Part shown: positions 10,201 through 20,900 of the stretch, piece after piece
Numbering within the stretch: the first letter of the stretch is position 1
Layout: the number at the start of each line of letters is the position of its first letter
The notes under the pieces: generated by a model
Seen by the model: the letters and a program-made list of their open reading frames with translations, nothing else
What the model was told of the DNA's origin: nothing
The model's database searches: none
Translations under genes and position numbers: made by a program
DNA from: Luidia sarsii
Lineage: Eukaryota > Echinodermata > Asteroidea > Paxillosida > Luidiidae
Assembly: GCA_949987565.1 (NCBI GenBank)
Contig: OX465104.1
Coordinates: forward strand, 2,577,974-2,641,973
Reading direction: 5' to 3'
DNA length: 64,000 nucleotides

Positions 10201-13200
10201 GGTCTAGGACATTAGGGTCCAGTGGTCTTGGGCTCTAATCAAGCCTCGCGCTTATTAATTAATTAAGGTCTTTATTTATCTAGCCCACCAGGCTAGTAAA
10301 TTGAGTTTTTTGCTAGCCCACAGCAAGTTTTACTAGCCCTGTATAATTATTATTGAATTTAACACAAGGTTATTAGGTCAAGTAAAACAAATGATTAGTT
10401 TCTACTTTCTCATCCCCGCCCGCATCATTTTTGCCACCACACCGCTGTCTACTTTTTACTAGTCCGCCGGGCTAGCAAAGTGGGTCATTTTACTAGCCCG
10501 CAGCTGTTTTTACTAGACAATGACTGTCGGGCTAGTGCTAAGGTCGAGCCCTGAGTAATGAATGAAAAACAAAACTGTTTTCACTTCCCTCATTGTGAAC
10601 ATGACAACAAAAGATTATGACACTCAGTTACTAACATTCAACTCATGCATATATTTCTCCCAATTCCTCTTTCCTTGTTTTGGAAGGAACAGGAGAACGT
10701 TATCTCATGAAGAATATCTCAAAATTTAGTGGGCCTGACGTTTCGATCCTAGTAGGACCTTTCTCAAAGGCAGAGTGACACGGACAAAACAGATACATGT
10801 ACACGAAGGAAGGGAGAAGAGAGTGAATTGGACACGGATGTCCTATTCACTATCTTCCCCCTTCCTTCGTGTACACGTATCTGTTTTGTCCTTGTCACTC
10901 TGCCTTTGAGAAAGGTCCTGCTAGGATCGAAACGTCAGGCCCACTAAATTTTGAGATTTGCATTTCGGCAATTTTAGTCAGTAAGCAGTTTGCAACATTT
11001 TTGTATATGTATCACTCATGAAGAATATGCTCAACCCTAAAACCCACTAAACAAGATTTCACCCACAGATGGGACTGATGGGGATCTTAGATATACATGT
11101 AACATGATGTTTGCGTCGAGGAGAATGTAATTCAAAGAGGTTTTGCCCTTACTCGACGTGGTAAACACTGAATGCTCAGTGCTTTGCCCGGTGCCTGATA
11201 AAAATATTTCAGGCAGCTCTAGCGGGATTCGAACCCGCGACTCCCGAATTCTAGTACGGACGTCTTAACCACTGGACCACCGAGCTGGTCAAGGTCGTGT
11301 GGTGGATTCGAATAATGTGTAGCGGCGGGTACCGATCTTATCGTTTGCCAATAACAATTATTTCCAAAAAACAAACTAATTAGAAATGCTGCCATCAAGA
11401 TTTGGAATCAATTAGACGGCTGCAATGGAGTTTCTGCCTGAAACATGAAGATAGCATCAAACCCAATGGTCCAAAGTACATGTACAGTACATACACATAC
11501 TACATACATGTACCTACATTGTAGATCCATTTTAGTGCAAAGACAAATAGAAGTACCGATTAACCTTCAAACACCACACTTCAGTTATAAGATCAGGAAG
11601 GTTTGCATGGTGGAAGTACAAAGTGGAAAGTTTGCTGTGAGTCGGTGGCTCCGTGTAATTTATCCCTTTTGAAATGGAGTGTGGCACTGAAAAGAGCCAG
11701 TACTAGGCCTACAAACCCTAACCCCCTACCAATTGTTTGTAGGATATAACCTGAATCCTGCAAAATCCTGCTATCCTACCTTGTTCAAAGCTCCATGTGA
11801 CCTGAATCCTGCCAAATCCTGCAGTACTGGCTACTGTGGACCATTGCCAGAATCCTGCCAAATCCTGCACTGAGCTTATGGAGTTTTAGTCCACATTCTA
11901 AACAAAGACTTTTTTCAGCTTAGAACAATGGGCCCTTTTTCGAACGGATAATCTCTTGACAAATGCCACAACGAGGTCCGATTTGTTACCAGCATCCTGC
12001 ATTTTCCTACTGACAAAATCGCCTTATGCCCTCAATCCTACACATTCCTACAGTGTGTCAACTCTCATGTGCCCTCAATCCTGCAGAATCCTTCTCCGGC
12101 ACTTTGATAGTAGTAGCCTGTATCCTGCACAATCCTGCAATGTGTCAACTCTCATGTGCCCTCAATCCTGCAAAATCCTTCTCCAGCACTTTGATAGTAG
12201 TAGCCTGTATCCTGCACAATCCTGCAAAATCCTTCTCCAGCACTTTGAAACTAGTAGCCTGTACTGTATGTTTCCCGCATATTCCTACGGTGACATAAAC
12301 TTTAATGCCCTGAATCCTGAACAATCCTGCAATGTGTCAACTCTCATGTGCCCTGAATCCTGCAGAATCCTGCAGAAGGCAAATAGGATTCTGCAGGATT
12401 TGGGAAGGTTAGGGTTCGGACAGTGAGTACTCTGCCCGTCGTCACGCGACTGCAGATGACGGGCACAGTGCACACTGCCAGAAACGATGAGCTACTCGCT
12501 CTTTTCACGGCCACACTCCATCTCAAATGCGATGACTTACATTGTACATGTATGGTGTCAGCCGGGGATTTCTCAAAATAATTCCCCCGGGGCTTTCGGT
12601 CGGGCTATTCACACAACCGAAGAGCTTTTTCCCCAGTGATTTGTTTTATCCCTGCTCGACGAAGTAGGGTAGAACGAGAAAACCCTGGGGTTTTCACGAT
12701 TTCCACGGGGAAATAGGGTCCCCGGGAGTTTCCAAATGGGTCCAGTGTGAAAGGTTGCGGAGGTGTTAGTAAACTCAGCTACAATCAGTTTGGGGGATCG
12801 CACGTCGCTACATGGTTAGACTTCCAACCTTCTCCGCTAGTTTTTTTTTTTTTGCGACCTCACCACAATCTGCATGGCTTGTTCCTCATTCTCCTGCTGG
12901 GAAGCCAGAAGATTCTCGTCCAATTCCTTGTTCCTCTCCAGCAAAGTCTTGCCCAGTTCGGCCGCAAGGTGAAGATCTGAAGACCGGGCAAAGGTAAGGT
13001 AGATTAGGCCCAACAAAAAGTTTGGCTTCCGATAACATTGCAAATTGCAACAACAACAAAATTGGGGGGGGGGGCATTTTTGTGTGTGAACAATCATACA
13101 CGGAGGCATCTGCTGATCTACATAGATCTTGTATAATTTGTAAATGAAATGCTACAAATTGACTAAAATCAAATACAATTTGTAAATGAAATGCTACAAA

Positions 13201-15955
13201 TTAAATCAAATGGCCAAAATGCAAATCTCTCATCCAAGAGGGGAACGATTAGCACCTTGCATGATTACCAATATTGTGTTCATTCCCTAACTTTTCTCAT
13301 TGGGCCATTTCCACTACACCAAATAAACACGATTATTTGGATCGCGATTTCAATCGCGATTCAAACTCCACTTTGTTTGCGTGTGTGGACACAATATTAC
13401 TAGTACTAGTACTTTGTAGTAGTAGTAGTAGTACTACTACTTACTAGTAATCTAATAATAGTAGTAGTTAGTACTACTACTTACTAGTAGTAGTAGTAGT
13501 AGTACTAGTAGTACTAGTAGTAGTAAAGTTTAAGTAATAATACTCATGGTAATATACAAAAATGTTGCAAACTGCTTACTGACTAAAAATACCAAAAAGT
13601 GAATCTAAAAATTTAGTGGGCCTGACGTTTCGATCCTAGCAGGACCTTTCTCAAAGGCAGTGTACTTTATAGTTGCGGTAACCGTAACCCTCATCCTCCC
13701 GAAGGTCGGAGACCTGAGGGTTACGGGAACGTATGTACAAAATTATAGCGAGGTTTTTGTTTTTACCATTTTGGAAACACCACTGTCCCGATTGCCCCCT
13801 TTTTCCACCCTTTTGAAAATCGCCACACACAATCTAAGGACATGCACTTGATCCCAAATGTATACTGAATGTGATCAGATAACTCAAAACATCGTGGGTA
13901 AAATACTTTTCCGAAAAACGGGCAGAAACTCACCAAAATACTGTCTGTAAATGTCCCGTCAACGTCTCCGCCAGGTTCGGAATCCGAACCTGGCGCCTCG
14001 ACCAATCAGCGCTTAGTCTCGTGACGTATATCCCGCACGACGGTTATTTGCTGTTTCGCAATAACAGTCCACACTCGTGGTGCGCGCGCATACCCATGGT
14101 TGTATACAGTACCAGTCGGCTCTTCACAGGACGATGACCTGCGCGCGCACCACGAGTGTGGACTGTTATTGCGAAACAGCAAATAGCCGTCGTGCGGGAA
14201 TACGTCACGAGACTAAGCGCTGATTGGTCGAGGCGCCAGGTTCGGATTCCGAACCTGGCGGAGACGTTGACGGGACATTTACAGACAGTATTTTGGTGAG
14301 TTTCTGCCCGTTTTTCGGAAAAGTATTTTACCCACGATGTTTTGAGTTATCTGATCACATTCAGTATACATTTGGGATCAAGTGCATGTCCTTAGATTGT
14401 GTGTGGCGATTTTCAAAAGGGTGGAAAAAGGGGGCGATCGGGACAGTGGTGTTTCCAAAAAGGTAAAAACAAAAACCTCGCTATAATTTTGTACATACGT
14501 TCCCGTAACCCTCAGGTCTCCGACCTTCGGGAGGATGAGGGTTACGGTTACCGCAACTATGTACTTTACTGTACTTTACTGTACTTTACTAAGTAGTAAG
14601 TGGCAGTACTACTACTAAACTAAACTAGTACTTCTAAAATTTAGTGGGCCTGACGTTTCGATCCTAGCAGGACCTTTCTCAAAGGCAGAGTGACAAGGAC
14701 AAAACAGATATATGTACACGAAGGCAGGGGGAGAGAGTGAATAGGACACGGATGAGAAACAGAGGACAAAGAGTGAAGCTGGTAGGGAGAGATCAAAGGG
14801 AAGGGCAAGGGGTAGGGTAGGGATTAGTGAGAGGAGGGGGAAAGATCAAAGAGAAGGGCAAGGAGTGGGGTAGGGATTAGTGACAATAGGGGGAAAAGAT
14901 CAAAGAGAGAAGTGTGAAAGACTGAACACAAAAGAAGGATTATCAGAAAGCTGCATGGTGTTAGTCATTACCCTCCTGGATGTTGAGACCATGTGGTTGA
15001 ATAGTCCGAAGACGCTTCATCCACATTTTCTCACGGCTAAGACGGACAGCATTACTACTATGGCCATAGGTCTACCATCAAAACCGGTAAAATGGACACC
15101 CCTGTTGGGTATCACTTCAATCTCCCTGATCATTCGATATCAGATATGAGTGTACTGGGCATAGAATCACTTGGTCACCGTAGTAATGCTGTCCGTCTTA
15201 GCCGTGAGAAAATGTGGATGAAGCGTCTTCGGACTATTCAACCACATGGTCTCAACATCCAGGAGGGTAATGACTAACACCATGCAGCTTTCTGATAATC
15301 CTTCTTTTGTGTTCAGTCTTTCACACTTCTCTCTTTGATCTTTTCCCCCTATTGTCACTAATCCCTACCCCACTCCTTGCCCTTCTCTTTGATCTTTCCC
15401 CCTCCTCTCACTAATCCCTACCCTACCCCTTGCCCTTCCCTTTGATCTCTCCCTACCAGCTTCACTCTTTGTCCTCTGTTTCTCATCCGTTTCCTATTCA
15501 CTCTCTCCCCCTGCCTTCGTGTACATATATCTGTTTTGTCCTTGTCACTCTGCCTTTGAGAAAGGTCCTGCTAGGATCGAAACGTCAGGCCCACTAAATT
15601 TTAGATTTACTTTTTGGTAATTTTAGTCAGTAAGCAGTTTGCAACATTTTTGTATATCACCTAAACTAGTACTTAGTAGTATTACTACTACTACTCTAGT
15701 AGTAGTACTGTAGTAGTAGACTAGTAGTAGTACTGGTAGTACTTAGTAGTACATAGTACTAAGTACTTTGTAGTAGGCGTGTACAAACACAATGAATGGG
15801 CACACGGCGTGTTACTCACCATTCTCGTACCAGCCATCTGTCAAATCGCTCCCTCGCTTGAGTTCGTCTTCGAACGATCCCGAGTCCGCCATGGCCATAT
15901 CGCCGAATCCTCCCGTTCCCCCTCCTCCTCCTCCTCCTCCTCCTCCTCTGGGCAT
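7238..15955 (-). CDS. CDR2: CDR2/CDR2L-type coiled-coil protein, exons 1-3 (3' part off window)
   Basis: Minus-strand coding exons are 15955-15820, 12976-12864 and 7386-7238, joined by GT/AG introns with phases 1 and 0. They give 132 codons. The product starts MPR, then ten Gly, an acidic linker with DGWYEN, then the family hallmark LAAELGKTLLERN (residues 49-61) and, in exon 3, AHVYEQLDL, NNQKL and AQQKIL. These match the N-terminal coiled coil of vertebrate CDR2 and CDR2L position by position. AAELG fits the CC1-box pattern (AAxxG) by which dynein adaptors contact the dynein light intermediate chain. Drosophila centrocortin, a centrosomal protein, is in this family. The start is the first in-frame ATG after a TAA. 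The usual length is about 450 residues, so roughly 320 residues lie beyond the left edge; I saw no further exon in 1-7237. CDR2 versus CDR2L cannot be decided. Confidence 0.9.
7535..7806. mobile_element. Dispersed repeat, GGGCTCGACCTTAGC family
   Basis: About 270 bp from CAGGGCTCGACCTTAG to CTAGCCCGGTGGGCTAG, rich in GGCTAGTAAAA motifs. The same sequence lies in reverse orientation at 10281-10553, making an inverted pair 2.5 kb apart inside CDR2 intron 2. Confidence 0.8.
8845..8897 (+). repeat. Hammerhead-like repeat, single copy (U3-A8 variant)
   Basis: GCCT, then TTGAGAA, A, GGTCC-TGCTA-GGATC, GAAACGTC, then AGGC. This is the order helix I, core, helix II, GAAAC-GUC, helix I of a hammerhead ribozyme, with the CUGAUGA core replaced by UUGAGAA. 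It is followed by CCACTAAATTTTAAG, the usual downstream flank of this dispersed family. Confidence 0.55.
9708..9745 (+). repeat. 5' fragment of tRNA-derived SINE
   Basis: GCTGGATAGCTCAGATGG followed by TAGGAGC resembles a tRNA A-box half and matches the head of the SINE copies at 40052 and 48940. The B-box half is absent. Confidence 0.5.
9750..10200. repeat. GGATTTCAGAGGATTGAGGC minisatellite-like cluster
   Basis: Around a dozen scattered copies of AGGATTTCAGAGGATTGAGG or close variants, separated by unrelated 10-40 bp segments. It may be related to the AATCCTGC clusters at 11720, 29495, 31440 and 55850. Confidence 0.65.
10281..10553. mobile_element. Dispersed repeat, GGGCTCGACCTTAGC family, inverted copy
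   Basis: Reverse complement of the element at 7535-7806, with small differences throughout. Confidence 0.8.
10719..10955. mobile_element. Short fold-back of the hammerhead-like repeat family
   Basis: Two arms of about 115 bp in inverted orientation. Each contains the GTCCTGCTAGGATCGAAACG motif (CTACTAGG in the left arm), then CTCTGCCTTTGAGAAAGG and TTTTGTCC. It ends CAAAATTTAGTGGGC / GCCCACTAAATTTTG. Confidence 0.85.
11215..11286 (-). tRNA. tRNA-like sequence, probably a tRNA-derived SINE head or pseudo-tRNA
   Basis: On the minus strand there is a good A box (TGGTCCAGTGG) and a perfect B box (GGTTCGAATCC) with the correct T-arm stem GCGGG/CCCGC. The outer five acceptor pairs AGCTC/GAGCT form, but the inner two are a G-A mismatch and a wobble. 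The anticodon stem pairs poorly: with U33 in place, the apparent anticodon would be AGA and only three of five pairs form. Polymerase III promoter elements are intact, but a working tRNA is doubtful. Confidence 0.45.
11720..12405. repeat. AATCCTGC-rich minisatellite cluster
   Basis: Many copies of AATCCTGCAAAATCCTGC-like words. Within 12050-12370 there is a longer unit of about 70-100 bp containing CACTTTGATAGTAGTAGCCT. A plus-strand open frame here repeats Leu-Pro-Ala-Gln motifs and is a by-product. Comparable clusters lie at 29495-29890, 31440-31640 and 55850-56062. Confidence 0.7.
13388..13530. repeat. TAG/TAGTAC microsatellite
   Basis: Degenerate (TAG)n and (CTA)n with ACTAGTACTAGT palindromes. 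Similar tracts at 14565-14635 and 15660-15776 frame the two large fold-back elements between them. Confidence 0.85.
13661..14568. mobile_element. 0.9-kb Mutator-like fold-back element with 9-bp target duplication
   Basis: Element 13670-14559 is flanked by TGTACTTTA on both sides (13661-13669 and 14560-14568). Its arms of about 418 bp are near-perfect inverted repeats around a spacer of about 50 bp (14091-14140). Outer ends are TAGTTGCGGTAACCGTAACC and its complement. The inner arm ends are rich in GCGCGC and CACGAGTGTGGAC. A nested palindrome GGTTCGGAATCCGAACC sits in each arm. The same 80-residue frame appears once in each arm on opposite strands and has no recognisable homology. No transposase is present. 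Confidence 0.85.
14635..15606. mobile_element. Penelope-like fold-back element enclosing a GIY-YIG C-terminal frame
   Basis: Arms 14635-15057 and 15180-15606 are inverted copies of about 425 bp whose outer ends carry the hammerhead-like repeat. The spacer 15058-15179 is unique. A plus-strand frame runs 15092-15277 from the spacer into the right arm; it contains YHFNLPDHSISDM and WMKRLRTIQPHGLN, which I recognise as the tail of the GIY-YIG endonuclease region of Penelope-like retroelements. Only this remnant of the protein is present, so the element cannot move itself. Confidence 0.75.
15660..15776. repeat. TAG/TAGTAC microsatellite, right of the fold-backs
   Basis: Degenerate trinucleotide repeat like that at 13388. 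It ends 44 bp before the 3' edge of CDR2 exon 1. Confidence 0.8.
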
Positions 15956-16223
15956 CCTGTCCGCCAATCCTCCACACGCATGGAGCCGCAAGGCTGAGGC
16001 AGATTAAAAAGGCGACCAGTTTTTTGTCGGCGGTCCGGGCAGCGATCGTAACTCTGGTGTGGTCTCGTGTTTACATTATGATCGCTGACCGATCGCTGCG
16101 ATCTCGTCAATCGATGATGTGGACTTTAGTCTGCTCCTGACAGTCGTCTATACAAAAAGAACGTGCTGAAGTGGAGACCAGACAATGTATTCTTAAACTA
16201 GAGAGGGCGCTAGTACTCATCTA

Positions 16224-16955
16224 TGGGTGCAGAACACTAAATAGAGCTCCCAATTGAACACTGTACAAAAACACTCACTTTCAAAGCCAATTATCCCACG
16301 CCAAAAAGTCTCTCAGTTCTTGTAGCTATACTGAAAATTGTAGTTTGGACCTTCATCTCTCAGATTCTTTTCAATTTGTGTGCCCTTAGCCGATTGGATT
16401 GTTTTCCTAATCACCCCCAGAAAAAAACACCGCCAAAATGTGTAGCCGTCCAAGCCGAATATCTGCAAGGATTTTGGGATGGACCCCTCCACTTCCACAG
16501 CCAAATAGGGCCGGATATGGTCCAAATGAAATACCAAATTGAAGAGTGAACCCCCAGGTTGTTTTAAGTGTCACTTGTTCTAAAATGTATCAGTTAATTA
16601 GCCTCCAAAGAATTAGAAAGGTGTGGGTCCACACTTTATGATAATCAGCTCGGCGGAGCCATCTTGGATGGATTTTGTGTGCTGCACTCATGGGTGCAGA
16701 ACACTAAAACAATCGACCCCTACAAAAACCGTGACACTCACTTTCAAAGTCAATTATCCCACACCCAATTGTCTCTCAGTTCTTGTAGCTGTACTGAAAA
16801 TTGTACTTTGGAACTTCTTTTCAATTTGTGTGCCCTTAGCCGATAAGATTGTTTTCCTAATTACCCCCAGAAAAGAAAAAAAACACCACATGTGTAGCCA
16901 TCCAAGCAGAATTTCTGCAAGGATTTTGGGATGGACCCCTCCACTTCTATAGCCA
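16224..16955. repeat. Direct duplication, about 280 bp, 467-bp spacing
   Basis: Copy 1 (16224-16508) and copy 2 (16691-16955) both run from GGGTGCAGAACACTAAA through CTCTCAGTTCTTGTAGCT and GTGTGCCCTTAGCCGAT to GGGATGGACCCCTCCACTTC. They differ by small indels and substitutions. Confidence 0.85.
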
Positions 16956-17339
16956 AATAAAATGATTACAAAAACACGGCAATTAGCAGACGACAACTCA
17001 AACATGTTTGCTTCCGTAAGCTCCGATTTTACGCTTACGGTAAGCAGATTCAGAGCCATGAAATTGGTCCCATAGCTCTCGTCCGTGGCGGTCTCCCTCG
17101 GTCTTGAGGGGTGTCCATACTTATGACCACCAAATAAAGAAAAACTAAGGATTCCGAAAAAAAAATCAGCCTGCCACGTACGCAAGGACATCCACAGGCC
17201 CAGGGTCTGTTTACGCTTCATGCAGTTATAGACTGGCTAGGGTGATCTGTCCTTGCCTGGGGCGATACACAAACAGCTGGCTAGTATCAGGTACCTTGTG
17301 TGTGTTGGCATGGCTGCAGTCACACACGGCTTGGGGCCA

Positions 17340-17570
17340 ATTTCATAGAGCCGCTTAAGCGCCAAAATTTAATGAGCTTAAGAGCAAAAAACTCATGAGC
17401 CACAGAATCCCCTTGCGTACCAAAACTTCATTTTTGTTTCACGCTCAGTAAAGAAGAGTGGAAAACAAGTCAAAAGCAATGGACATGAAATTGCAGGCAG
17501 CTTGTAATCCGGCATACACAATGAAGATGTTTCCTGCTTAGCAGATTTTCACGCTTAAGCGGCTCTAAGC
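17340..17570. mobile_element. MITE with AGAGCCGCTTAAGC ends
   Basis: TAGAGCCGCTTAAGCG at the left and CGCTTAAGCGGCTCTA at the right are exact inverted repeats around about 200 bp of non-coding DNA. A second member starts at 63771 and runs toward the window edge. Confidence 0.75.
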
Positions 17571-17903
17571 GGTCCATGCAGAGAGGTTTGTAAAAGCATA
17601 GGAAGTAATTTACCCCCCCCCCTCTGCCAATTAATACATAATTAATTATGTGCCAATAATCGTTACCAACCGTTGATTAGAAAGGATAGTTCAAGGTCGA
17701 TTTGAGACCTGACGCACGAACGCGCGTGTATGTGTATACGCGATTCTCCATACGCTGCGCGTGCGCTGAGCTTTGTGGAAGTTCAGTTGCTCGGAATCAA
17801 AACAGCCTGGTACACACTTAAAAGTCTTTGGAGTAAAAACTAATAATCACTGAAATAAACTTCGGACTGTAACCATAAAACTTGGCTGAATTTGAGCGCA
17901 TGC

Positions 17904-20900
17904 ATGATGGCGACTTCGTACAGTGATGGTGCGGCTGCCTATTTAGGTGGGCCTACGTCTTGCAGAGGAGTCAGTCGTGAGATCGAGGCGTTCATTTGGC
18001 GTTGCAAGCAGGACAAAAATGACGTAAGTCAGAAGCACGATATTCCATGTATGATGTAGGCCTACCCGTAGTTGATTTTGCATCATTAGAGTCACGTTGC
18101 ATATTATTATGGCATAATAATGATAGTATACTTGTCCAGAGAATAATTATAAGCCCTTACAGATTCGTCGGTATTAATCATACTTGGTAATGCATGGTAG
18201 TTCGTGTGTTGTTTCATTATTATATTTATATTTATTAACAACTATTATTAAATTATATATAAAAAATTCATAATGAATAATAATTATTCAAGAAAAGTAA
18301 TGATTCCCATTTCACAAAACCAAATCAAAGTGTCGATCGCGATTAGTCGAAGCACCCTTGCGATTTTGTGTTCCTTGTCACGCATGTTTCCTCGCAGTTT
18401 CGAAAACCCCACGGAGATAGTCGGGTGCTGGACTCGGCGAGCGTGGCCACATTCCTAGCCATGCTGACCGAGGTGAATGCTAACTGCACGGCCATGGACG
18501 GAAAACTCAAGGTGACAATTTTAACGCTCACACTACAAGGCTCGGTTTCACTTTTTAAAGGTCTCCTTGAATGAATCTCAAAAGTTTGAGGGCCCACGAC
18601 GTTTCGATGCTAGCAGGACCTTTCTCAAAGGCAAAGGCACTTTGCCCTTGCCTTTGCCTTTGAGAAAGGTCCTGCTAGGATAGAAACGTCGGGCCCTCGA
18701 TAAGATCGAACTTTTGAGATTTATGTATTGCATATCATTATTTTTAGTCAGCGGGCAGTTTGTACCAGTTGTTTTTGGTATTTTCTCCTTGAAAGACATA
18801 CATATCATACGATTAATAACGTTGAGAAAGAATTGACAGGGAAATGCTCAACTATAGGAGTCGTACTGGGAATTCGAGAATTCCAATTTAACTTTGTCAA
18901 ACACTTCAAAGATTTAAGTGATTTACTGTACGCGTATACGTCTTACATGCATAGAGATCGTACGTTCCCATACTTAATTTCGATTACAACTTGACGTAGC
19001 AAAAGTCTGGAATTGAAGCAGTAACACTTTCTGAAAACGAGGAGATTAATCAATGATCAAAATGAATTCAATGTAAAACATAGCGCAAACTGCTTACCTA
19101 CTAAGTCTAAAATAACTAGACGATCTGACGTTCCTACCACAGCAGGACCTTTCTTAAAGGCAGAGGAAGGTCCTGCCGTAATCGAAATCTTAGACCCTCT
19201 ACATCTTTTCAGATTTTGATTAATCAATCATGATTATGACACAATCCGGGTCCTTCGTTCAGGAGCTCCAGGCGCATGCGCAGCGGGTGACCTCGCAGCT
19301 GGACTCCATGGCGTCGGCGGGGCAAGGGCGCCACCCTCCGTCCTCCACCACGGCGCCCACGAGCGGGGGCCGTCCGGCCGGCGAGGGCGCCCTGCGAGCC
19401 ATCCGCAGGCTCCAGTGGAAGATCTTCGACCTGCAGCGGGAGAACGAGGCGCTGCGGGCCGTCTTGGAGATGCAGAGGACGGCAGAGGTGGGTGGCCCGA
19501 ATAGTGGGTGCTCTCTTGTCGGTCTCGGACACTCATCGTATAACCTGCGACTGATTGAAGTACGGGGGACGCTGCCACGACTGCTCTATGATAATATCTC
19601 GGCAGACGCTTGGTGGCGACAAACATACCGGTCTTCTTCTTTTTCTAAAAGGTGTCCGGTACAGCACACTAAAAGGCCGTGTCCGAAACGAGCTTCCAGA
19701 GCTACGGCTAGGGCTATTGTCTTCGCATCTCCGTGTATTTCCAATAGGGGGAAGACCTAGACCTAGCTTGAAGACTCCTTATTTCCTTCAATTCCCTCCG
19801 AACTGTTATCTTTTGAGACCTGTGTTCATCGGGAACGTGTATACCACAGTGTGACCGACATAATAATGCTGAACTCTTTGCCTTCTCCGTCAGAATATTG
19901 ATGGGACGACAGAGCAAACCACGGCCACTTCAACACATTTCCCGAGCTACTGTCAAGACGTAGTCACGGGCCAAAGCATGCCGCACTGTGGCGCACCCCC
20001 GGGACTTTCACTGAACGACATCCGGGAAATGCAGCAATTAGCGGCTTCCGGGGGCGCCGAGACATATCCACAACCACAGCCACAGCCACAGCCGCAGCCA
20101 CGGTTCGGTGGACAAGAAGGCATTAATGGTACGAGCCAAGACGCTAGCACTGAGTACCTGAACGTGGCTCATCACCAAGCGATTAGCCGGGAGTACCACC
20201 AGCCAGCGTGTGCCGTCCCTGCGCCGGCACCTTACGCCGGCTGTGGACGGCAAACCGACACCAGCGGCCAAGGAGAGTCGGTCGACGACGGGGTGTGTCG
20301 TCGGGGCTCCCCGGCCCCGTCCCACACTGCATCGCGGCATCCGCACGCAGATACGGAGAGGGCGCCCTCTGCCGGTGCCGCCGCCGCCGCCAAAACCGGT
20401 GCCGGCAAAACCGGTGCCGGCAACCGACCGCAGACTGCGACCGGCCGGCAACCCTGGCGATGGACGTCGCACCGGCAGCAGCCCCGGCACTTCGGCAGCT
20501 GCCAGGCTGCCGCGCAGAGTCCGTCCGCGGAGGTCGGGTCCGGGGCCAGACCGCACATGGCCAGGGAGGCCACCGAGGCGGGTCGGGGTGCCGGTGAGAG
20601 CACCGAGCGGCGGCAGCGGGAGCCGGCGGCACCGGCGGTGAACACTGGACGAGGACCAACACCGGTACCGGTACCGGTACTGGAGCCGGTGCACCGATCC
20701 ACTCCCAAAGACTCGGCAGTGCATTATGTGCCGGTCGCCGCGGACGACAGCAGCGCGTCGTCGCGCGGTTTCGACACCGCGCCCAACCAGGGGCGCCCCG
20801 GCGCGCCCAAAGAGGCGCGGCGTCCGGCGCCGAGGCCCGGCGTGGTGGCTTTTGGCGCAGGCGCAGACCTGAGCGATGGTGGCGGCGGTCGGGCTGGTGA

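Larger units (their letters stand above)
15956..17903. promoter_or_regulatory. Divergent intergenic region between CDR2 and the 17.9-kb gene
   Basis: About 1.95 kb separates the two start codons. It should contain both promoters, but no TATA or initiator was assigned. It also holds the direct duplication at 16224-16955 and a MITE at 17340-17570. Confidence 0.45.

Noticed and set aside
11956..12426. 156-codon frame rich in Ser, Leu and Cys
   Set aside because: It is a translation of the AATCCTGC minisatellite; other frames are equally repetitive.
13763..14466. Identical 80-codon frames on opposite strands
   Set aside because: They are the two arms of one inverted repeat, without homology or a start context.
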